DNA from: Planctomycetota bacterium
Lineage (GTDB): Bacteria; Planctomycetota; Phycisphaerae; UBA1845
Length of the DNA: 64,000 nucleotides
Direction of reading: 5' to 3'
Assembly (NCBI GenBank): GCA_030616775.1
Contig: JAUWWQ010000015.1
Span: 1 to 64,000, forward strand
In this document: positions 57,496 to 64,000 of the stretch, one piece after another
Position numbering within the stretch: position 1 is the stretch's first letter
Layout of the letters: each line of letters starts with the position of its first letter
Position numbers and translations under genes: made by a program
The notes under the pieces: model-generated
The model's database searches: none
Seen by the model: the letters and a program-made list of their open reading frames with translations, nothing else
What the model was told of the DNA's origin: nothing

Positions 57496-57533
57496 TTGGG
57501 GATTGAAGATTGTCCATTGGGGATTGAGAGGTC
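57495..57533 (+). repeat. Short direct repeat before pilB
   Basis: ATTGGGGATTGA occurs twice, 25 bases apart, in the 60-base gap between the STAS gene and pilB. It is not a recognised regulatory site. Confidence 0.4.
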
Positions 57534-57560
57534 CTCGATCGACAATCGACAAACGAGGTG

Positions 57561-59321
57561 ATGCCGGATTTAACGATCGAGAACGCCGTTCGACTTGGGG
57601 ACCAGCTGGTTCGAGACGGGCTGATCACCCCGGAGCAGCTTGCCGAGGCGCTGGCCCGGCAACAGCAGGCTGGTGGGCGGATCGGCGGTGCGCTCGTCGA
57701 CGTCGGAGCCATATCTTCAGCAACTCTCGTACGGGCACTCTCGAAGCGTCTCGGCGTTAAAGGGTGCGTGCTGCGTCACGGGCTGATCGATCCGAAGGTG
57801 GCTAAGTGCATCCCCAAAGAGGAAGCGGAACGTTTGCATGTACTTCCACTGTTTCGAGTGGACGATGAGCTGACCGTGGCGATGGTCGAACCGCAGTCCC
57901 TGCCGGTTCAGGACCGCCTGCGCAACCTGACGGCTTGCTCCATCCGCCCCGTGCTGGTGCTCGGGGAGAATCTTCAGGAATACCAGCGCAAGTACCTGGC
58001 GGCGGAAGTCAGCGTGGATTCGTTCCTGGCGTCGATCGAGGAGAGTGACGTTCACATCTTCGAGACGGAGGCGATTGACGAAGGCCCGATGACCGATCTC
58101 GACAAGATGGTCGAGGGCAGCCCCATCGTCAACCTGGTCAACCTCGCCGTGTTAACGGCGTTGCGGGCCGGTGCCAGCGACGTACATATGGAGCCCAGCC
58201 GTGACGGCACGCACATTCGCTACCGAATCGACGGGCACCTGCGCGAGATGCTCAAGCCTCCGAAGGGAATGCATGCGGCCATCGTATCGCGCATCAAGGT
58301 CATCGGACACATGGACATCGCCGAGAAACGTCTTCCGCAGGAGGGGCGGGTCCACATCGTGGCCGACGGCCGCGAGGTCGACCTGCGGGTGTCCACCATG
58401 CCGACCGTGCTTGGCGAAAAGGCAGTCCTTCGCATACTTGACAAGGCCAATCTCAACTTTGAGCTTGAAGCCCTGGGCGTGAGGGCACAGGACCACGTAG
58501 CCATCGAATCGATGATCCGCAGTCCCTACGGCCTGATGCTGGTCACCGGTCCCACAGGGAGTGGCAAGACGACGACACTCTACTCGGCCCTGGATCTGCT
58601 GCGGAACGAGGCCACCAACATTGTGACTATCGAAGACCCCGTCGAGTACCAGCTTCCGCTGATCAATCAGATTCAGGTCAACGAGCGGACCGGTCTGACG
58701 TTTTTGCGTGCCCTGCGCTCCATGCTTCGCCAGGATCCGGACGTGATTATGGTGGGAGAGATTCGCGACGAGGACGCAGCCCGGGTGGCCATCCAGGCGG
58801 CCCTGACGGGTCACCTGGTCCTCTCCACCCTGCACACCAACGACTGTCCGGGTGGTGTCATGCGCTTGCTGGACATGGGTATCGAGCCGTATTTGATGTC
58901 CTCATCGGTGCTCGGGTTTGTCGCCCAGCGGCTTGCCCGGACCATCTGCCAGTCCTGCAAAACGTCGTACTATCCTCCTCCCGACCTGCTCAAGAATGTC
59001 GGCTGGGAGCATCGCACAAATGAGCTGTTCCAAAAAGGCGAAGGATGCCGCGACTGCAATAACACCGGCTTTCGAGGCCGCATCGGGATCTTCGAGGTCA
59101 TGCTGCTGGATCCCGAGCTGAAGCGGATGATTCACAAGGGCACCTCGGAGGCGGAGATCCGCGTCTACCTGGCCCAGACAGGATGGCGCACGTTGCGGGA
59201 AAAAGCCCTGGACCTGGTTGATCGCGGCGAGTCGACGCTGGAAGAGGTGTTGCGCGTCACGCGCTCCGAAGCGCTGGAGGTGGGCGATCCCACCGGTACG
59301 GGGGCTGAGCTGCCGCCATGA
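57561..59321 (+). CDS. pilB: Type IV pilus assembly / type II secretion ATPase (PilB/GspE)
   Basis: This protein has 586 aa from ATG 57561; GTG 57558 is also possible. An N-terminal MshEN/T2SSE_N domain (about 10-150) precedes the ATPase: Walker A GPTGSGKTT, IVTIEDPVEYQ, Walker B VIMVGEIRDEDAA and TGHLVLSTLHTND. A zinc-type tetra-Cys motif (CQSC and CRDC) marks it as an extension ATPase. It powers pilin polymerisation at the inner membrane. Its stop overlaps pilC by 4 bases. Confidence 0.93.
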   Translation: MPDLTIENAVRLGDQLVRDGLITPEQLAEALARQQQAGGRIGGALVDVGAISSATLVRALSKRLGVKGCVLRHGLIDPKVAKCIPKEEAERLHVLPLFRVDDELTVAMVEPQSLPVQDRLRNLTACSIRPVLVLGENLQEYQRKYLAAEVSVDSFLASIEESDVHIFETEAIDEGPMTDLDKMVEGSPIVNLVNLAVLTALRAGASDVHMEPSRDGTHIRYRIDGHLREMLKPPKGMHAAIVSRIKVIGHMDIAEKRLPQEGRVHIVADGREVDLRVSTMPTVLGEKAVLRILDKANLNFELEALGVRAQDHVAIESMIRSPYGLMLVTGPTGSGKTTTLYSALDLLRNEATNIVTIEDPVEYQLPLINQIQVNERTGLTFLRALRSMLRQDPDVIMVGEIRDEDAARVAIQAALTGHLVLSTLHTNDCPGGVMRLLDMGIEPYLMSSSVLGFVAQRLARTICQSCKTSYYPPPDLLKNVGWEHRTNELFQKGEGCRDCNNTGFRGRIGIFEVMLLDPELKRMIHKGTSEAEIRVYLAQTGWRTLREKALDLVDRGESTLEEVLRVTRSEALEVGDPTGTGAELPP

Positions 59322-60535
59322 TTCTCACATATGACGCCATTAACGCCGACGGACACTCGGTAAATGACACGATCGAGGCACCTGGTCCCAAGGCAGCCGT
59401 CCAGGAACTCCGGCGTCGGGGACTTTATGTGACCCGGGTGTCCGAGAGATCTCATCGTAAGGCCGGCGGGGCGATCCGTTTGGATTCGTCAAGAGCATTG
59501 CGACTACCGCTCAAGACGCTGGTGTTGTTCACCCGGCAACTGGCAATGCTGTTGCGCGCAGGCAGCGGGATCGTACCGGCGATGACGGCCATCAAGCGGC
59601 AGATGAAGAAAGCAGGTCAAGCCGCCCTTCTCGGGAAGATCATCGAGGACCTGGAAGACGGTGCCAGATTGACCGACGCACTACGCAAGCATCCCCGGAC
59701 GTTCGACCCGGTGTACTGCGCCATAATCTCCGCCGGAGAGGCCAGCGGAACGCTTACGGAAATGTTCGAGCGTCTGGCTTCGATAGTGGGCAAACGGCGG
59801 GCGCTTCGCAACAAGGTCGTCGGGGCCCTGACATACCCTGCCCTGCTGATTTTCATGTGCGGTAACATACTCCTTGTACTTCTCTTCTTTGTCCTGCCCC
59901 GTTTCAACAACATGTTCGTTCAACTCGGCGTGGATACCCCGGCAACTACGAAGTTCTTGCTCTCGATCGGCAGCTTTGTGGCTGGTTACTGGCCGGTCGT
60001 GTTGGGGGTGTTGATCGCGAGCGGGATGGGTATGGTGGCGATGTTGACCAGTGCCAATGGCCGACAATGGCTTAGCAACGTACAGATCCGCATTCCGGTA
60101 ATCGGGCATATACGGTCACGACTCATCCAAGGGCAGGTGTTCCGTACCATGGGTACGCTGCTGGAAAGCGGCGTGGGTGTGCTCGACACCTTGGAGCTGG
60201 TGAGCGAGTCTACGCGAAACAACCGGTTTCAAAAGCTCTTCGGCGACCTGGAGGACGTGGTAACCTCAGGCGGCAGGCTAAGTAGCGCGTTCGAGGCATC
60301 GAGGTTGGTCGAGCCCTCCACTTGCCAGGCAATTCACACGGGGGAGGACAGCGGCAATCTGGGTGGGGCGCTTACTTACTGCGCTGAAATACTCGACGAA
60401 ACGAACGCGGAATTGATCAATACGGTGATGCGGTTGATGGAGCCGGTCATCCTGATCGGCATGGGACTGGTGGTCGGCGGGGTTGCGGTTTCGCTGTTTT
60501 TGCCGCTGTTCGACCTGACGGCTGCGATACGTTGA
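59318..60535 (+). CDS. pilC: Type IV pilus inner-membrane platform protein (PilC/GspF)
   Basis: This 405-aa protein starts with ILTYDAINADGHSVNDTIEA, then two GspF domains: LVLFTRQLAMLLRAGSGIVPAM and VFRTMGTLLESGVGVLDTLEL. Transmembrane segments are at LIFMCGNILLVLLFFVLP, VVLGVLIASGMGMVAML and VILIGMGLVVGGVAVSLFLPLF. It forms the rotor-like platform on which PilB acts. Confidence 0.93.
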   Translation: MILTYDAINADGHSVNDTIEAPGPKAAVQELRRRGLYVTRVSERSHRKAGGAIRLDSSRALRLPLKTLVLFTRQLAMLLRAGSGIVPAMTAIKRQMKKAGQAALLGKIIEDLEDGARLTDALRKHPRTFDPVYCAIISAGEASGTLTEMFERLASIVGKRRALRNKVVGALTYPALLIFMCGNILLVLLFFVLPRFNNMFVQLGVDTPATTKFLLSIGSFVAGYWPVVLGVLIASGMGMVAMLTSANGRQWLSNVQIRIPVIGHIRSRLIQGQVFRTMGTLLESGVGVLDTLELVSESTRNNRFQKLFGDLEDVVTSGGRLSSAFEASRLVEPSTCQAIHTGEDSGNLGGALTYCAEILDETNAELINTVMRLMEPVILIGMGLVVGGVAVSLFLPLFDLTAAIR

Positions 60536-60553
60536 TTAAGGGAGCCGCTGGTG

Positions 60554-61651
60554 ATGGTCTCGCTGCGAAGTCGACGTAAACGGACACCGATTGGCCTGGA
60601 TATCGGCGCCAGCGGGATTCGCGCGGTGCAGCTCATGCACACCGGCGATCGGTCAATCGTTGCCAGCACCGCCTCTTGCGAGTGCCGGCCCAACGGCTCT
60701 GTGGACAGCGATGCCGTGCAGCAGCCGACCGGGTACATCATAAAGTGCCTACGAATGGGCGAGTTTCGAGGACGCCGGGCCGTGGTGGCGCTAAACCCAC
60801 CGGCCGCAGAGTTTCATAGTCTCGAGCTGCCGCCGACGGTCCTGGCAAATCAAAACTCGGACGCGGCGCAAGTAGTCCGCTACGAAGTGGAGCGGTTGGC
60901 CAATTCCCCGAGCGACAGCGTAGAGACCAGCCATTGGGCTCTGCCTTCGACGCAGGTGTCGGCGCCGAACGCCATCGGTGTGGCTGCTCCGCGTGATATC
61001 CTGACCGGTATGCTCAAGACATGCTCTGACGCCGGTTTAGAGTGTGTTCGGATCGATACCGGGCCAACTGCCTTAGCCAGGTTCGCGGCGACCCTCACGT
61101 CTACCGTTACGCAGGCGGTGTGTGGGGTGCTGGATGTGGGATACGGTGAGGCGAGGCTGGTTTTGTGTGTGGGTGGCGTGCCCGTGCTGGTCCGGCGAGC
61201 CGGGCCGGGAGGTCGTGCCTGGACCGAGCGAATCGCGGACTCGCTACAGCTCAGTACAAGGGCCGCCGAAGTCCACAAACGGGAGCACGGCATCGCTCTG
61301 ACCGGACGGGGCATCCGACGGGCGGCGGAAGCTGCACCCGGTAGCCAGATTGCATCGATCCTTTTAGGAGCGTTGCGCAGCCAGTTGAAGGAGCTCGCAT
61401 CGGAAATCAAGAGGTCGTACGAGTACGTTCTTAGTTGCTATCCGGGTCGGGACGTCAGGGATCTGGTTCTGGTGGGTGGTGGCGCCGCGCTGGGCAATCT
61501 ACCGGAGTTTCTAACCGGGGCGCTGGGTATAACGGTGCGGCGGGCCTCGGATTACCTGGACAGCGAGTCTTGCCGACTGTGTTACACCTCCGGCAACCGC
61601 CAACGGCTGGAGGTCCTCGCCTCGGCCGTCGGGCTTGCCGCCGAACCTTGA
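60554..61651 (+). CDS. pilM: Pilus assembly protein PilM (actin-like ATPase)
   Basis: This is a 365-aa cytosolic actin-fold protein. PIGLDIGASGIRAVQL is the phosphate-1 motif; GVLDVGYGEARLVLC and DLVLVGGGAALGNL complete the nucleotide site. PilM binds the N-terminus of PilN and links the cytoplasmic and periplasmic rings. Order pilM-pilN-pilO-pilP is the standard type IVa arrangement. GGGAG precedes the start. Confidence 0.88.
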   Translation: MVSLRSRRKRTPIGLDIGASGIRAVQLMHTGDRSIVASTASCECRPNGSVDSDAVQQPTGYIIKCLRMGEFRGRRAVVALNPPAAEFHSLELPPTVLANQNSDAAQVVRYEVERLANSPSDSVETSHWALPSTQVSAPNAIGVAAPRDILTGMLKTCSDAGLECVRIDTGPTALARFAATLTSTVTQAVCGVLDVGYGEARLVLCVGGVPVLVRRAGPGGRAWTERIADSLQLSTRAAEVHKREHGIALTGRGIRRAAEAAPGSQIASILLGALRSQLKELASEIKRSYEYVLSCYPGRDVRDLVLVGGGAALGNLPEFLTGALGITVRRASDYLDSESCRLCYTSGNRQRLEVLASAVGLAAEP

Positions 61652-61664
61652 ACGAAAGATCATC

Positions 61665-62288
61665 ATGGTCGGTGTTAACCTAATTCCAGAAAATGTGCAG
61701 CTCGCCCAGACGCGGTGCCGCCGCCTTAAGGGGTGGGGCATTGCCATCCTGTTGGCAGTGGCGATCCTGGCCCTGCCGCTGACAATCGACTGGGTTCAGC
61801 GTGTCCAGGCGGCTGAGCTGCGCACCCAACATGACCGACTGCAAACCGAGCTGGCGACCATCCGCACCGAGCTAACAGCGCTTACCTCCCAGGCCAACGA
61901 GGCACTGATGCAGCTTGAACGTGCCCAGGCCTTGCGGTCCAAGCGGGCCTGGTCAGCAATGTTCGCGCTAATTGAAAAGTCAATGCCTGAAGGTACCTGG
62001 CTTATCTCGATCGCCACTGATCCGGCCACGCCGCCGCCTGGAGGCGGTCACAACACCGTGGTCCGTGACCGGGACACAGCCACGGATAAACAGCCGGCTA
62101 TTGTGGTGATTGAGGCCCCTCGCAGGCTACGGGTGGCTGGCTATGCAATCGACGCGGCCCAACCCCACGAATTCGTAACGAACTTGAAGGACTCCAAGGT
62201 GTTCACGAACGTTACCCTGGGACTCCTGCGTAGTGAGCCCGTGTTGGACGGCTCCTATTTCCGGTTCGAGTTGATCTGCGAGTGGTAG
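61665..62288 (+). CDS. pilN: Pilus alignment protein PilN
   Basis: This protein has 207 aa from ATG 61665. The N-terminal VNLIPENV motif is the PilM-binding INLLP-type sequence. One transmembrane helix follows (GIAILLAVAILALPLTI), then a periplasmic coiled coil (about 45-100) and a ferredoxin-like domain. It pairs with PilO. The pilO start lies just beyond its stop. Confidence 0.85.
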   Translation: MVGVNLIPENVQLAQTRCRRLKGWGIAILLAVAILALPLTIDWVQRVQAAELRTQHDRLQTELATIRTELTALTSQANEALMQLERAQALRSKRAWSAMFALIEKSMPEGTWLISIATDPATPPPGGGHNTVVRDRDTATDKQPAIVVIEAPRRLRVAGYAIDAAQPHEFVTNLKDSKVFTNVTLGLLRSEPVLDGSYFRFELICEW

Positions 62289-62290
62289 TC

Positions 62291-62881
62291 ATGCGTGACA
62301 GCGGTCAATTATTCTTGCGTATCATTGACCTGCTGTGCGGGTGCGCACTCGCACTCTGTCTGCTCGGCTTTATATGGTTAACCGTGATCCGCGAAAACCA
62401 CACCAAAGCCGAGATTGGGGAACTGAACCAGTTCATTCGTGAGGCCCGGAAAGATCACCGGGTATTGCAGGCGGCGTCACACAAGCAAAGTGTACTCTTG
62501 ACGAAGCGTCGCAGCGAGCTGGCCGAGACCGACGAGCTACCCGCTGACATGCCGGTCGAACAGTATTTTCAGACCCTCTCGAGCATAGCGTCGGACCACC
62601 GGCTGCGAGTAGTCCGACAAAATCCCTTGCCGTCCCGCCGCTATCCGGGATTGCTCGAGCAGCGATACGCCTACGAGGTGAGCGGTTCGTTCCCTGCGTT
62701 GGCGAGGTTCTTAAAGTCAATTGAAGATGCCGACTTTTGGGCGGACGTCAGCTACCTGAAAATAGATCGTGGTGGAGGGCCTAAGGACGTGGCACGCAAC
62801 GAACGGGTCGCGGTGCTGACCCTCAGTCTGTTCTCGGCCCCGGAGCCAGACGGTCCTGATGACGGAGGGGATGGTACCTGA
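62291..62881 (+). CDS. pilO: Pilus alignment protein PilO
   Basis: This protein has 196 aa. It has a transmembrane helix near the N-terminus (LLCGCALALCLLGFIWLTV), a coiled coil, then a periplasmic domain with MPVEQYFQTLSSIASDHRLRV and YEVSGSFPALARFLKSIED, typical of PilO. Its last base overlaps the start of the next gene (TGATG). Confidence 0.82.
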   Translation: MRDSGQLFLRIIDLLCGCALALCLLGFIWLTVIRENHTKAEIGELNQFIREARKDHRVLQAASHKQSVLLTKRRSELAETDELPADMPVEQYFQTLSSIASDHRLRVVRQNPLPSRRYPGLLEQRYAYEVSGSFPALARFLKSIEDADFWADVSYLKIDRGGGPKDVARNERVAVLTLSLFSAPEPDGPDDGGDGT

Positions 62882-63444
62882 TGTCGCCTCGCAAAAAGGG
62901 TGGATATCTCGCAGTGGTGATCTTGGGACTGGCAGCCATCGCTGTTGATCGATGCCTTTTATCGGGTGGGACGGGTGAGCCGACGGTTGCAGTTGCGCTC
63001 GAGCAGGGCCGGCCTGCGATGACGACGTCACCACTTTCCCCCAATGCCGCGCCCACGCTGTCGATACCGGAGCTGCCCTTCCCACGCGGTTTGGAAATGT
63101 CGGCTGCGCAGTCCCTCGTCCGCGACCTGTTCGCTCCACCAGCGGCGGTTCTTGGCTCGGATTCCCAGGGGGCCAAGGCCGATAAGGACCATCCGGGCAC
63201 GGGCCGGGCACAGCGCCCAGAGCTGGCCAGTAGTGACGTCTTTCTGACCCGGCATCGTCTAAACGGTGTGCTGGTCGACCAGCGTCTGAAAATAGCGATT
63301 GTTGACGGGACGTGGACACGGATCGGCCAGACAATCGACGGATGTACGCTGAAGGGTGTCTCCGGTAACGAGGCTCGCTTTGAGTGTTGTGACGGGGAAG
63401 CGGTGCTCAAAGTGGTCAAGACCGATACCTTGAATCGCCGCTAA
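62881..63444 (+). CDS. PilP/GspC-like periplasmic protein
   Basis: This 187-aa protein has an N-terminal hydrophobic anchor (YLAVVILGLAAIAVD), a long flexible region, and a C-terminal beta domain with HRLNGVLVDQRLKIAIVDGTWTRIGQTI, as in PilP or the GspC homology region. The position after pilO supports PilP, but the anchor is membrane-type rather than a lipobox. It probably contacts the secretin, which is not in the window. Confidence 0.65.
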   Translation: MSPRKKGGYLAVVILGLAAIAVDRCLLSGGTGEPTVAVALEQGRPAMTTSPLSPNAAPTLSIPELPFPRGLEMSAAQSLVRDLFAPPAAVLGSDSQGAKADKDHPGTGRAQRPELASSDVFLTRHRLNGVLVDQRLKIAIVDGTWTRIGQTIDGCTLKGVSGNEARFECCDGEAVLKVVKTDTLNRR

Positions 63445-63554
63445 AGTGCCCTCCCACGGGCAACGATATGTACTGTACGTTGTGCGGCACGCGGAACGCG
63501 CGTAGCCCGAATCCGGTTAGTTGTCGAAACAAACACATAAGCGAGTGACTCATT

Positions 63555-64000
63555 ATGAACACAAGATCGCAAGCCCGGGCGTTCAGCCTGGTCGAGTTGG
63601 TGATTGTGGTTGTCATCATTGGCGTGATCGCAGCTATCGCCGTACCCCGGATAAGCCGCGGGGCCCGAGGTGCCGGTGAGGCGGCGCTGCGAGGGAACCT
63701 GGCCAGTCTGCGAAACTCCATTGACATGTACGCCGCTGAGCACGGCGGTACGTGGCCCGGCGCGGACGGTATGACGGAGCAGGCGCTCATAGATCAGTTG
63801 ACCAAGAAGACGAATGCCAGCGGTGCAACAACCGGGTCGAACCTGATTTATGGCCCCTATCTGCGCGGCGGCTTCCCACCCATTCCCGTGGGTCCGAACG
63901 TCGGTGAGAACGGCGTTATCATGACCACCGCAGCGGACATAACGACTGCCATCAATGAGGACCTCGATCCCACAAAGGCATGGGTCTATAACTACCAGAC
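63555..64000 (+). CDS. Type IV prepilin-like protein (GspG/PilA type), cut by the window end
   Basis: This is 148 codons from ATG 63555 to the edge. The short leader MNTRSQARA is followed by FSLVELVIVVVIIGVIAAIAVPRI, the prepilin N-terminal helix with Glu5. The residue before the cleavage site is Ala rather than the usual Gly. The globular part begins SRGARGAGEAALRGNLASLRNSIDMYAAEHGGTWPG, typical of GspG-like pseudopilins. It is likely the major or a minor subunit of the machine encoded upstream. Confidence 0.88.
   Translation, partial: MNTRSQARAFSLVELVIVVVIIGVIAAIAVPRISRGARGAGEAALRGNLASLRNSIDMYAAEHGGTWPGADGMTEQALIDQLTKKTNASGATTGSNLIYGPYLRGGFPPIPVGPNVGENGVIMTTAADITTAINEDLDPTKAWVYNYQ

Overview
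The window reads as chromosome of a high-GC, Gram-negative-type planctomycete, probably of the Phycisphaerae. This is an inference from secreted proteins with DCNxNGIPDECD-type Ca-binding repeats and dockerin-like tails, a short UvrC, a planctomycete-style prepilin, a paired dehydratase/ACP/dehydratase/ketosynthase cluster, and scattered palindromic repeats. No rRNA, tRNA, CRISPR array or complete transposase was seen.

Layout. 1-1499: a Cys-rich secreted protein on the minus strand that runs off the edge. 2450-4155: ribosomal protein S1. 4414-8559: a compact type II acyl cassette (dehydratase-like, ACP, dehydratase, ketosynthase-like, ketosynthase) in which the first member of each enzyme pair has altered active-site residues. 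8824-11031: a cysteine desulfurase fused to selenophosphate synthetase. 11297-13312: a secreted dockerin-like protein. 13369-14124: a decayed patch with a MITE-like element, a broken tyrosine recombinase and one copy of a dispersed palindromic repeat whose other copy is at 8600-8700. 14710-17354: a SpoIIE-type phosphatase, a GT4 glycosyltransferase started from a 6-codon leader ORF, and a DUF2934 protein with a histone-H1-like tail. 17514-24050: a minus-strand glycogen operon glgX-glgB-malQ with overlapping or near-overlapping junctions. 24316-28688: thyX, a small orphan protein with a truncated partner, a phosphodiesterase/phosphatase-family protein, and a HemL-like protein without the PLP lysine. 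28915-32081: hsp20-lon. 32243-37401: panB, a bifunctional-nuclease-domain protein, an arabinokinase-like GHMP protein, a coiled-coil membrane protein and a PilT-like ATPase. 37545-40506: larB-nnrD and an AIM24-family protein. 40681-43168: a C10 peptidase between two direct copies of a roughly 195-bp segment, with a beta-helix gene remnant. 43038-46825: prolyl oligopeptidase and UvrC. 47293-51641: a TPR-containing secreted protein, an EamA transporter and a HAD phosphatase. 52170-64000: a dense plus-strand cluster running from a histidine kinase, receiver, HD-GYP protein, degenerate GGDEF protein and STAS protein straight into pilB, pilC, pilM, pilN, pilO, pilP and a prepilin that is cut off by the window end.

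How the genes work together. The glycogen genes make a branching, debranching and disproportionation set, with the GT4 enzyme convergent to them as a candidate chain-elongating partner. hsp20-lon is a proteostasis pair. The last 12 kb look like one regulatory and structural unit that couples two-component and cyclic-di-GMP-type signalling to a type IV pilus or related secretion machine; a PilT-like ATPase lies 20 kb upstream. The most unusual items are the acyl cassette with paired intact and degenerate enzymes, the desulfurase-SelD fusion, the lysine-less HemL-like protein, the palindromic repeat family, and the duplication around the C10 peptidase.
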